Positions 51,638-59,378 of a stretch of 64,000 nt of DNA are shown one piece after another. The notes beneath the pieces were generated by a model. It was not told the DNA's origin. It did no database searches and saw only the letters and a program-made list of their open reading frames with translations. Positions within the stretch are counted from its first letter, which is position 1; the number at the start of each line of letters is the position of its first letter. Source of the stretch: Primorskyibacter sedentarius (lineage in GTDB: Bacteria > Pseudomonadota > Alphaproteobacteria > Rhodobacterales > Rhodobacteraceae); the NCBI RefSeq assembly GCF_004342065.1, contig NZ_SLZU01000002.1, positions 372,001 to 436,000 on the forward strand, written 5' to 3'. The translations under genes and the position numbers were made by a program.

Positions 51638-52881
51638 TCCTGCGTCTGGCGATGCAATCCCTTATGGCGCGGGCGCTGACGGTCGGCATGACCGTGCTGG
51701 CCATCGCATTGTCGGTCGCGCTTTTCCTCGGGGTCGAGAAGATACGCACCAGCGCGCGGGCAAGCTTTGCCGACACGATTTCGGGCACTGACCTGATCGT
51801 GGGGGCGCGGTCCGGCTCGGTCCAGCTTTTGCTGTATTCGGTGTTCCGCATCGGCAATGCGACCAACAATGTCACATGGGAAAGCTACCGCGATATCGCA
51901 GCCCGGCCCGAAGTGGATTGGATCGTGCCGATTTCGCTGGGCGACAGCCACCGGCAATTCCGCGTCATGGGGACCACGCCTGCATTCTTCGAGCATTACA
52001 AATTCCGGGGCGGGCGATCGCTGGAAATTTCTGCAGGTCACGGGCTGGACGATCTTTACGATACTGTCATCGGTGCGGATGTGGCCGCAACGCTTGGCTA
52101 TTCCGTAGGTGATCCGATTGTCGTGTTGCACGGGCTGGCATCCTTCACGGCGCATGACGATCAACCCTTCCGCGTCGCGGGCATCGTGGCCAAGACGGGG
52201 ACGCCGGTTGACCGGACCGTCATCGTCAGCCTCGAGGCTATCGAGGCCATCCATGTGGATTGGCAAAGCGGGGCGAAATCCGGCCAGACCACCCCGGTGG
52301 AGGTCATCCGGTCCATGGAACTGGAGCCAACCGCGATCACCGCAGCCCTTGTCGGCGTGCAGTCACGATTGCAGATCTTTGGCCTGCAACGCTGGATCAA
52401 CGAATATCCCGAAGAACCGCTGCTTGCGGTCCTGCCGGGGGTCGCATTGCAGGAGCTCTGGCAGATTGTCGGCGTGGCCGAAACCGCGCTGATCGGCGTT
52501 TCGGCGATGGTGGTGGTGACCGCGCTGGTCGGCATGATGGCGATGATCTTTTCAAGCCTCAACGAACGGCGCCGCGAGATGGCAATCTGGCGTGCGATGG
52601 GCGCGCGCCCGTCCACCATCCTGGGCCTTCTGGTGATCGAAGCGATGCTGATGGCGGCAGTGGGGTCCGTGCTTGGGCTTGCGTTGCTGTATCTGGGGCT
52701 TGCCATAGGCCAGCCCTGGGTCGATGCGGCCTTCGGGATCTGGCTGCCAATCGATCCGCCCACGGTGCGCGAGCTTTGGGTTCTCGCAATCGTGATCGGC
52801 GCTGCGGCGCTGGCAAGCCTTCTGCCGGCAATTCGGGCCTATCGGCTGTCGCTGGCCGATGGCATGATGGTGAGGATATGA
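51634..52881 (+). CDS. FtsX/MacB-type ABC permease of Zrg system
   Basis: A 415-aa permease with one N-terminal helix (about 13-33), a large periplasmic domain (~35-280; FADTISGTDLIVGARSGSVQ) and three C-terminal helices (about 288-310, 330-355 and 375-400), including the FtsX motif SLNERRREMAIWRAMGARPS. This is the LolC/E-MacB layout. It probably drives conformational work on ZrgA or the DUF3299 proteins. It is coupled by ATGA overlaps to the ATPase before and DUF3299 gene after. Confidence 0.92.
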   Translation: MILRLAMQSLMARALTVGMTVLAIALSVALFLGVEKIRTSARASFADTISGTDLIVGARSGSVQLLLYSVFRIGNATNNVTWESYRDIAARPEVDWIVPISLGDSHRQFRVMGTTPAFFEHYKFRGGRSLEISAGHGLDDLYDTVIGADVAATLGYSVGDPIVVLHGLASFTAHDDQPFRVAGIVAKTGTPVDRTVIVSLEAIEAIHVDWQSGAKSGQTTPVEVIRSMELEPTAITAALVGVQSRLQIFGLQRWINEYPEEPLLAVLPGVALQELWQIVGVAETALIGVSAMVVVTALVGMMAMIFSSLNERRREMAIWRAMGARPSTILGLLVIEAMLMAAVGSVLGLALLYLGLAIGQPWVDAAFGIWLPIDPPTVRELWVLAIVIGAAALASLLPAIRAYRLSLADGMMVRI

Positions 52882-53393
52882 TGAACCACCTTACACTGAC
52901 CCGCCGCCGTTTCGGCCTTCTTGCTGCTTCCGGGCTGGTTGCGCCTGCGCCCGCCCTTGCCAGCAGCGTCCGCGAGATCACCTGGGATGACCTGATCCCG
53001 CCGGGTGTGCCTTACTCCGAGATCGTCGGCGAAGGCGATGTGGACGAGGTCAACGATTCCTGGAACCCGATCTTTGACGAAAACGGATCGAAGCTGAATC
53101 TCGATCTGGACGGCAAGGCCATCAAGATGCCCGGCTATATCATCCCGCTTGAAAGCGGGTCGGCCGGTGTGACCGAGTTCGTGCTTGTGCCCTATGTCGG
53201 TGCCTGCATCCATGTGCCGCCGCCGCCGCCGAACCAACTCGTTTTCGTCACATCGTCGGTGCCCTGGCCAAGTGACCAGCTTTGGGATGCCATCTGGGTC
53301 ACGGGGACCTTGTCGGCAAAAATGCAGTCCACATCTCTGGGCGAGATCGGTTACGAACTGGCGGCAAGCGCCATCGAGATCTACGAGTGGTAA
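52878..53393 (+). CDS. DUF3299 protein 1 of Zrg system
   Basis: A 171-aa exported protein. The signal has twin arginines (LTRRRFGLLAASGLVAPA), suggesting Tat export. The mature region has ITWDDLIPPG and the DUF3299 hallmark LVPYVGACIHVPPPPPNQ with a conserved Cys/His pair, a likely metal or redox site. Start overlaps the permease stop. DUF3299 proteins form the last two genes of the Vibrio zrg operon. Function unknown; a periplasmic zinc acceptor is conceivable. Confidence 0.88.
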   Translation: MMNHLTLTRRRFGLLAASGLVAPAPALASSVREITWDDLIPPGVPYSEIVGEGDVDEVNDSWNPIFDENGSKLNLDLDGKAIKMPGYIIPLESGSAGVTEFVLVPYVGACIHVPPPPPNQLVFVTSSVPWPSDQLWDAIWVTGTLSAKMQSTSLGEIGYELAASAIEIYEW

Positions 53394-53395
53394 AA

Positions 53396-53899
53396 ATGGA
53401 TAACACACGTCGAAACCTGTGTTTTGGTTTGGCAGGTCTGGTCGGGCTGAGCGCGACAGGGCTTCGCGCCGAAGAGATCGTCGATCTGGAGTGGCGAGAC
53501 CTAGTCCCCAAGGACGAGCCGCATGTTCCCCCGGTTATTCAGGGCCTGCTGCCGCATGACGAAAGCACGATGGCCAGCAGCCAGCCGCCATCGGCAGGGG
53601 TCAGGACGGACTGGAACGGCCGCACCGTGCGCCTGTCCGGCTATATAATACCACTGGATTTCAAGGGTACGGGCGTGACGGCATTCATGCTGGTGCCTTA
53701 TGTCGGCGCCTGCGTTCACGTCCCGCCACCACCTGCAAACCAACTCGTGATGGTAACGACGGAACGGCCCTTCGAATCGGATGGCCTGTTCACGGCGGTC
53801 ACTGTCACGGGCATGTTCGGGACTGCGTCCACATCGACCCAGCTGGCCGATATCGGATACGCCCTGTCCGCCGATAAGGTCGTGCCCTACGGCGCCTGA
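53396..53899 (+). CDS. DUF3299 protein 2 of Zrg system
   Basis: A 167-aa paralogue of the preceding gene: signal-like N-terminus with RRNLCFGLAGLVGLSATGLRA, then VDLEWRDLVP and MLVPYVGACVHVPPPPANQ, the same hallmark with conserved Cys/His. It starts 2 bp after the first DUF3299 gene and ends the operon at a strong hairpin that overlaps its stop codon. Between WRDLVP and the hallmark it has about 20 more residues than its neighbour. Confidence 0.88.
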   Translation: MDNTRRNLCFGLAGLVGLSATGLRAEEIVDLEWRDLVPKDEPHVPPVIQGLLPHDESTMASSQPPSAGVRTDWNGRTVRLSGYIIPLDFKGTGVTAFMLVPYVGACVHVPPPPANQLVMVTTERPFESDGLFTAVTVTGMFGTASTSTQLADIGYALSADKVVPYGA

Positions 53900-53913
53900 C
53901 TGAGGTCAGGCGC
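53892..53913. terminator. Hairpin ending the Zrg operon
   Basis: GCGCCTGAC (53892-53900) and GTCAGGCGC (53905-53913) form a perfect 9-bp stem with a TGAG loop, followed by TTT. It overlaps the stop codon of the last Zrg gene and lies between convergent genes, so it may act in both directions. Confidence 0.7.
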
Positions 53914-53918
53914 TTTGG

Positions 53919-55001
53919 TCAGGCGGTGGCTTTGGCGAATTTCGCGCGGACCTGACGGAATGTCAGCAAGCGCCGTGTCTCTTCATCCCACAGATGCATA
54001 CGTGCGTTCGACAGGCTTTCGCGGATCGTCATGCGGTTGCCCTCTGCCAGCTCTGCATGGTCGCGAAGAACCTCGGGGAGGCGGTAGAACGGGATGCGGC
54101 TGTAAAGGTGGTGCACATGGTGGATGCCGATATTGGCGCTCAGCCATTGCAGCGCGGTCGGCAGCACGTAGTGAGAGCTTCCATGCAGCGCGGCATCATG
54201 CAGCTGCCAATCCTCGTCATTGTCCCAATGCGCAGTTTCGAACTGATGCTGAACATAGAACAGCCAGACGCCCGCCGTGGCGGCCAGAAGGGTCGAGGGC
54301 AGAAAGATCAGCAGGATCGGCATCAGGCCACCGAAATACCCGATCAGCCCCAAGCCCAGAAGGATGCCCGCATTGTTGCCCATGGCGCTGAGCCAGAAGC
54401 GGGCGCGGCCCATCAGGCCAAGCGGCACGCGGTTCTGCACGAGGAACAGATAGCCCGGCCCCAATCCGAACAGCACGACGGGATGGCGGTAAAGACGGTA
54501 CATCAGCCGGTGAAACGGCGTCAGCGCGCTGTATTCCGCAACGGTCATCGTGTGGATGTCGCCCATCCCGCGCCGACCCAGATTGCCGGAGGTGCTGTGG
54601 TGAACCGAATGGGTATGCCGCCAGACGCCGTAAGGGGTCAGGGTCAGCACGCCGATCACACGGCCCAACCAATCGCTCATCGACCGGTTCTTGAAAAACG
54701 CGCCATGGCCGCAATCATGCTGAATGGCGAAGAGACGCAGCAAAAAGCCCGCATTGATGACAGAGATCGCGAGCGTCAGCCAATAGCTGATCCCAAGCGA
54801 CCACCAGGCCAGCGCCCATAGCAGAAGGAAGGGGCCGAGTGTGACAGCGAGCTCGAACAGGCTGCGCGTTGTGTCAGGCTCCCGGTAGCCCGAGAGGATC
54901 TTGACCCATTCGCGGGCAGGCCGCTCTGCGGATTGCTGCCGGGTCTCTTCTGTTTTGTCGAACATGCGCCTGTTTTTCTTATGGTTGTCGAGTGCTGTCA
55001 T
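53919..55001 (-). CDS. Membrane fatty acid desaturase
   Basis: An integral-membrane di-iron desaturase of 360 aa. The three histidine boxes are HDCGHG (near residue 95), HSVHHS (near 131) and HHVHH (near 295), and four or more hydrophobic helices lie between. Family spacing fits the acyl-lipid or omega-type desaturases of the DesA group; the double-bond position cannot be predicted. The frame begins at ATG 55001; a second ATG twelve codons later (MFDKTEETRQ) is also possible. It is convergent with the Zrg operon. Confidence 0.9.
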   Translation of the reverse strand: MTALDNHKKNRRMFDKTEETRQQSAERPAREWVKILSGYREPDTTRSLFELAVTLGPFLLLWALAWWSLGISYWLTLAISVINAGFLLRLFAIQHDCGHGAFFKNRSMSDWLGRVIGVLTLTPYGVWRHTHSVHHSTSGNLGRRGMGDIHTMTVAEYSALTPFHRLMYRLYRHPVVLFGLGPGYLFLVQNRVPLGLMGRARFWLSAMGNNAGILLGLGLIGYFGGLMPILLIFLPSTLLAATAGVWLFYVQHQFETAHWDNDEDWQLHDAALHGSSHYVLPTALQWLSANIGIHHVHHLYSRIPFYRLPEVLRDHAELAEGNRMTIRESLSNARMHLWDEETRRLLTFRQVRAKFAKATA

Positions 55002-55049
55002 AGACGAATAGCGCGTAAACGCAAATGACGCTTTCGGGACAGGGCAAAC

Positions 55050-55083
55050 AAATCCGGTGCGGCCTGGCCGTTTGCCCGGATTT
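55050..55083. terminator. Inverted repeat downstream of threonine aldolase
   Basis: AAATCCGG (55050-55057) and CCGGATTT (55076-55083) form a perfect 8-bp dyad around an 18-nt inner region that contains a smaller GGCC-based stem. It lies between the aldolase gene's end and the desaturase gene's start on the minus strand. Function as a terminator is inferred from position. Confidence 0.4.
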
Positions 55084-55158
55084 CCGTGGGTCAGCTTTCG
55101 GCGCGCCGGGCCCGTTTGCGGGGAGGTCCCGCGCCTACGCGCCGGATTTCGGGCCGCT

Positions 55159-56202
55159 TCAGCCTTTCAGCACGGACAGGAACCTGTCGATCTCTTCTTC
55201 GGGCAGGGACCAGTCACAGACCAGCCGTGCAGTCAGCACCTCTGCGGGGTTGTCACCATGCTCTGCCCCGTCCCAAAGGTGGTAGACAGCGCCAGCCGCG
55301 CGAAGCCGCTCATGCGCGGCGCGGCTGAACCGTGCAAAGACCATGTTGGCTGCGGGCTCGTAGGCGAAACCTGCACCACAATCCCGCAAACCGTCCACAA
55401 GCCGTGCCGCGCGGTCGTTCGCAGCCTTCGCAAGCTTCAGCCAGAGGTCATCGCGAAGATAGGCTGCCATCTGGGCCGACAGGTAGCGATGCTTGGAAAA
55501 GAGGTGCCCGCCGCGTTTGCGCCGATACTCGAATTCCTGTGCGCGGGCGGGATCGAACAGCACCACGGCCTCGGCCCCCATCAGCCCGTTCTTCGTACCG
55601 CCGAAGGACAGAACATCGACGCCTGCCTTCCACGACATCTCGGCAGGGGAGCATCCGAGGGTGCCCACCGCATTGGCAAAGCGCGCACCATCCAGATGCA
55701 CCGGCAGGCCAAAGCCTTTCGCGATGCCGCACAGCTCCTGAAGCGAGGGCAGATCATAGATCGTGCCGCATTCGGTGACCGAGGTCAGCGACAGGCAGCC
55801 CCGTTGCGGCCCGTGGACGCCGCGCGTCTCTTCCGCCTCAATGGCCTTGCGCAGTGCACCCGCAGTGATCCGGTCACCATCGCCCACCAGTGTCAGCTTG
55901 GCGCCACCGGTGTAGAATTCCGGCGCATTGCACTCGTCCTGATGGATATGCGCCAACGGCCCGCAAAAGATCGTCTGCCAAGGCTGTGTTACCGTCGCCA
56001 GCCCCAGCACATTCGCGGCCGTGCCCGTCGCGACAAGATAGACAGCGGCCTGCGGTGCCTCGAACAGGTCGCGGATGCGCTGCTCGACCTCGGTGGTCAG
56101 CGGGTCGGCGCCATAGCCCATGGCATAGCCCGCATTGGCCTCGGCCAGGGCATCCAGAATCTCTTGCGGCACGGGGCCGGAATTGTCTGATGCGAAATAC
56201 AT
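55159..56202 (-). CDS. ltaE: Low-specificity L-threonine aldolase
   Basis: A 347-aa PLP enzyme that cleaves threonine to glycine and acetaldehyde. It begins MYFASDNSGPVPQEILDALA and shows VHLDGARFANAVGTLG (Asp that binds the pyridine N) and VLSFGGTKNGLMGAEAV, in which the Lys of TKN forms the PLP Schiff base. Length matches the family. It follows the YcgN-like gene by 3 bp and closes the HAD-MaoC-RibF-YcgN-aldolase gene row. Confidence 0.93.
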   Translation of the reverse strand: MYFASDNSGPVPQEILDALAEANAGYAMGYGADPLTTEVEQRIRDLFEAPQAAVYLVATGTAANVLGLATVTQPWQTIFCGPLAHIHQDECNAPEFYTGGAKLTLVGDGDRITAGALRKAIEAEETRGVHGPQRGCLSLTSVTECGTIYDLPSLQELCGIAKGFGLPVHLDGARFANAVGTLGCSPAEMSWKAGVDVLSFGGTKNGLMGAEAVVLFDPARAQEFEYRRKRGGHLFSKHRYLSAQMAAYLRDDLWLKLAKAANDRAARLVDGLRDCGAGFAYEPAANMVFARFSRAAHERLRAAGAVYHLWDGAEHGDNPAEVLTARLVCDWSLPEEEIDRFLSVLKG

Positions 56203-56205
56203 CCC

Positions 56206-56685
56206 CTAGATCGGCTCCTCGATGATGTGATCTTCCCAGTCGTCCTCGTCGATCTCGAATTCCGGGACCGTCCGGTTCTGCATCGACACGCCTGCATCAT
56301 GGACGGTCTGCGGATCGCCCGAGATCAGCGGGTGCCAGTCGTAAAGCGGCTTGCCCTCCCACAGCAGCCTGTAGGCGCAGGTTCGCGGCATCCAGTAAGC
56401 GTGGCTGTCGATATTGTCGGGGCGCAGCACGATGCATTCGGGCACGAATTGATGGCGGATGGGGTAGTTGCTGCACCGGCAGGTGCCGTCGTCGAACAGG
56501 CGGCAAGCCACATTCGTCAGCTCGACCTCGCCGGTGTCTTCATCCTCAAGCTTGTTGAGGCAGCATTTGCCGCAACCGTCGCACAGTGCTTCCCATTCCG
56601 CGGTGGTAAACTGCCGCAAGGGTTTGTCTTCCCAGAACCGGGGTGCAAAGCCGGTGCGCTCTATGGGGTCCTTCGTCTTCGTCAT
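56206..56685 (-). CDS. YcgN-family cysteine cluster protein
   Basis: A 159-aa cytoplasmic protein of the UPF0260/YcgN family. It has FWEDKPLRQFTTAEWEALCD at the N-terminus and then the cysteine-rich segment CDGCGKCCLNK, CRLFDDGTCRCSNYP and C in RTCAYR, likely a metal or Fe-S site. ATG at 56685 overlaps the ribF stop codon (ATGA), which decides between it and an ATG eleven codons upstream. Function of the family is unknown. Confidence 0.9.
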   Translation of the reverse strand: MTKTKDPIERTGFAPRFWEDKPLRQFTTAEWEALCDGCGKCCLNKLEDEDTGEVELTNVACRLFDDGTCRCSNYPIRHQFVPECIVLRPDNIDSHAYWMPRTCAYRLLWEGKPLYDWHPLISGDPQTVHDAGVSMQNRTVPEFEIDEDDWEDHIIEEPI

Positions 56686-57614
56686 GCCTCTGCCAGGATT
56701 TCGCGTGCGCGTTTGCAATCGCGGTCCATCTGCGCGATCAGCGCATCAAGGCTTTCGAATTTCTCTTCGCCGCGCAGATAGTCGACCAGACCGATGGACA
56801 GTGTCGCGCCATAGAGATCGCCGGAGAAATCAAAGATGAAGGTCTCGAGATTCGGCTTTTCGCCGTTGAACATCGGGCGCACCCCGATAGAGGCGGCGCC
56901 GTGATACAGCCCCGCATGAGGGCCATCCACAATATCGACCAAAACGGCATAGACGCCAAATTTCGGCGGATGCAGCCCGTCGATGGACATGTTGGCCGTG
57001 GGGTAGCCCAGGACCCGGCCGCGCTGTTCGCCACCAATCACCTGCCCCTCGATCCGGTGCCAGTGGCCCAGCTGGGCGGCGGCATCGCGGGGGCGGCCTT
57101 CGGAAAGCGCCTGACGGATCGCGGTAGAGGACACCTGTCCGCCCGTCCCTTCGAGAAGTTTCGCAACTGTCACGCCGAACCCCATCTCGCGCCCGAAGCG
57201 CTGCAAATCCTCGACATTTCCGGACCGTCCCTTGCCAAAACAGAAATCGGACCCCACGACCACGTGCTGAAGGCCCAGACCGTCACGGATGACCCGTGAC
57301 GCGAATTCCTCGGGCGACAGCGATGCGAGCGCCGCGTTGAAATTCAGCTCGTAGAGCCGCTCCACCCCCAGCTTTTCCAGCCGAGAGGTCCGGGCGGTCC
57401 GCCGCATCAGCCGAAAGGGGGGGCTTTGGGGCGCGAAATACTCGCGCGGATGTGGCTCGAATGTCAGCACGCCCAAAGGGGCATCGGGTGCCGCGTCCCG
57501 CGCCATGCGGATCACCGCCTGATGGCCCAGGTGCACGCCGTCGAAATTGCCGATTGCAACGCTGGCGCCGCGATCGTCAGGGGCAACATACTGATAGTCG
57601 CGGATGATCCTCAT
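56682..57614 (-). CDS. ribF: Bifunctional riboflavin kinase/FAD synthetase
   Basis: A 310-aa enzyme converting riboflavin to FMN and FAD. The N-terminal adenylyltransferase domain shows AIGNFDGVHLGHQAVI and VGSDFCFGKGRSG; the C-terminal kinase domain shows GRVLGYPTANM and IFDFSGDLYG. FAD made here would serve the flavoproteins of the cell, including glycolate oxidase. It lies in the same direction as MaoC upstream, with a hairpin in between, and overlaps the YcgN gene by 4 bp. Confidence 0.95.
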   Translation of the reverse strand: MRIIRDYQYVAPDDRGASVAIGNFDGVHLGHQAVIRMARDAAPDAPLGVLTFEPHPREYFAPQSPPFRLMRRTARTSRLEKLGVERLYELNFNAALASLSPEEFASRVIRDGLGLQHVVVGSDFCFGKGRSGNVEDLQRFGREMGFGVTVAKLLEGTGGQVSSTAIRQALSEGRPRDAAAQLGHWHRIEGQVIGGEQRGRVLGYPTANMSIDGLHPPKFGVYAVLVDIVDGPHAGLYHGAASIGVRPMFNGEKPNLETFIFDFSGDLYGATLSIGLVDYLRGEEKFESLDALIAQMDRDCKRAREILAEA

Positions 57615-57686
57615 GCGCTTGGCCTACCCGGCCAGCGCGCGGGGTTCAAGCGCGAGATGCATGATTGCGGATCCTGTAGCAGTCTA

Positions 57687-57711
57687 CGCCCCGGCCAACC
57701 GGTCCGGGGCG
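57687..57711. terminator. Hairpin between maoC and ribF
   Basis: CGCCCCGG (57687-57694) and CCGGGGCG (57704-57711) form an 8-bp GC stem with a 9-nt loop. It lies downstream of the MaoC gene on the minus strand, in the 113-bp gap ahead of ribF. The minus-strand continuation has no T tract, so it may attenuate rather than end transcription. Confidence 0.5.
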
Positions 57712-57727
57712 GGATGTTTTACCCGGT

Positions 57728-58171
57728 TCAGTCGAACTTGCGCGACGGGGCCAGCACGACGGCTTCGCCGATCAGAACCTTCTTGCCGTCAACCGCGCAA
57801 TGGCAATCAAGGGTCACGCGGCGCTTGGCATGGTCGATACCGGCCACCTTCACCTCTGCATAGACCATGTCGCCGGGGCGCACGGGGGCCAGGAATTTCA
57901 GGGTCTGACCCATGTAGACGGTGCCGTGACCCGGCAGTTGCTCGCCAATGACGGCAGAGATCAGACCCGCCGTCAGCATGCCATGTGCGATGCGCCCCTC
58001 AAAGATCGTGTCCTGGGCATAGTCATCGTCGAGATGCACGGGGTTACGGTCGGTCGACACCTCGGCAAAAAGCTCGATATCGCGGTCGGTCACCTCTTTG
58101 CGCAGATGGCGGGTCATCCCCATCTCGATGTCTTCGATGCAGATGGTCCCGCGAGGCAAGTTGTCGAACAT
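57728..58171 (-). CDS. MaoC/PhaJ-like (R)-enoyl-CoA hydratase
   Basis: A 147-aa hot-dog-fold hydratase. The hydratase-2 motif is complete: VSTDRNPVHLDDDYAQDTIF with catalytic Asp and His, followed by GRIAHGML. It would hydrate trans-2-enoyl-CoA to (R)-3-hydroxyacyl-CoA. The start at 58171 has GGAGGG at close distance; two upstream ATGs do not. The gene lies between the HAD phosphatase and ribF. Confidence 0.9.
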   Translation of the reverse strand: MFDNLPRGTICIEDIEMGMTRHLRKEVTDRDIELFAEVSTDRNPVHLDDDYAQDTIFEGRIAHGMLTAGLISAVIGEQLPGHGTVYMGQTLKFLAPVRPGDMVYAEVKVAGIDHAKRRVTLDCHCAVDGKKVLIGEAVVLAPSRKFD

Positions 58172-58273
58172 CCGACCCTCCATGGCAAATGGCCTTGTAA
58201 TTTTCGGACGAATGTTCGCCCTGTTCTGCAACTTTATTACTTCGCGGCTGCAGAAAATCAAGCCCTTTTAAGG

Positions 58274-59146
58274 TCAGCGTAGCTGCCCTATCGCATAGGT
58301 CGGAGAGACCATTTCCTTTTGTAGATAGGCCTTTAGGGCAGATTCATCGGGTTGATGGGACGTTTTGGTTTCTTGCGCGGCCAACCCGCCCGTAATGAAG
58401 AGCGAATCGATATCCTCGCCCATTGCGCCCTGAATATCCGTCAGAACGCCATCACCGACGGCCAGAATGCGATTGTCAGCAACACCCCGGCCAATCTCGG
58501 CCAGCCTGAGCCGCGCAAGGTCGTAGATCGGAGGGTAGGGTTTGCCGAAGTAAAGGCTTTCGCCACCCATTTCCGTGTAAAGTTTGGCCAGAGCCCCCGC
58601 GCACCATTCACGCTGGTCGCCACGGTCGACGATGATATCGGGGTTGGCGCACAGCAGGGGCAGGCCGCGGACCTTCGCCTTCAGGAAATACGGGCGCATG
58701 ACCTCGGGGTCGGCATGCGGGTCGAAGGGGCCGCAGCAGATGATGCCCTCGGCCTCGTCCAGTTCTACCTGCGTGATATCGACCGGATCCTCGACCAGGT
58801 GAAGCGGCTCAAAGAAAGTCAGGTCATGGGGCTGGCCGACGAACCAGACCTTGTTGCCGACAGCCCCGCGAAACATCGCCGCCCGCGCGGAATCGCCCGA
58901 GGTTGCGATGGTGTCATAGGCATCTTTCGGCACGCCGAATTTCTCCAGCTGCTTGGCAACCTCGTCGCGCGCACGCGGCGCATTGGTCAAAAGTACAACG
59001 GCACCGCCGCGCTGCCGGTAGCCTTGCAACGCCGCAACGGCCGCTGGCATCGCCTTGACGCCATCATGGACGCAGCCCCAAAGGTCCACGAACATCGCGT
59101 CATAGGTGTCGGAAATCTCGGAAAGTGCGGATATCAGGTTTGTCAT
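58274..59146 (-). CDS. TIGR01459-family HAD hydrolase
   Basis: A 290-aa HAD-superfamily hydrolase of the class IIA type. Motif I is FVDLWGCVHDG (residues 19-29), in which Cys replaces the usual Val; motif II is VVLLTNAPR; the Lys is in GKPYPPIYDLA; and the acidic motif is ILAVGDGVLTDIQGA. The family is widespread in alphaproteobacteria next to MaoC and RibF; the substrate is a phosphorylated sugar or nucleotide but is not known. First gene of the row running to ltaE. Confidence 0.9.
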   Translation of the reverse strand: MTNLISALSEISDTYDAMFVDLWGCVHDGVKAMPAAVAALQGYRQRGGAVVLLTNAPRARDEVAKQLEKFGVPKDAYDTIATSGDSARAAMFRGAVGNKVWFVGQPHDLTFFEPLHLVEDPVDITQVELDEAEGIICCGPFDPHADPEVMRPYFLKAKVRGLPLLCANPDIIVDRGDQREWCAGALAKLYTEMGGESLYFGKPYPPIYDLARLRLAEIGRGVADNRILAVGDGVLTDIQGAMGEDIDSLFITGGLAAQETKTSHQPDESALKAYLQKEMVSPTYAIGQLR

Positions 59147-59327
59147 CGACGGGACCTTTCGGTGAACACGGAATTTCCTTCGATCTATGCCGTAGCAGAG
59201 CAGGATTGGCTACACCGTTGCGGCGCAAGCCACCGATCAGGGCGCTTGCCCAAGCGGCGGCGCAGCTTTCAGGTTAAGACATGCCGCCGCCCCGACACCG
59301 GGACCGGGGGCAGCGCATACGCCACGC

Positions 59328-59353
59328 AAAAGGGCGCCCGAAGGCGCCCCTTG
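59328..59353 (-). terminator. Intrinsic terminator of ppaC
   Basis: On the minus strand the sequence reads AAGGGGCGCC-TTCG-GGCGCCCTTTT: a stem of about 10 bp with one G·U pair, a stable UUCG tetraloop and a T tract. It is 26 bp after the ppaC stop codon and is the clearest rho-independent terminator in the window. Confidence 0.85.
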
Positions 59354-59378
59354 TAAGCCTGTGTCAGCCTGTGAAGTC

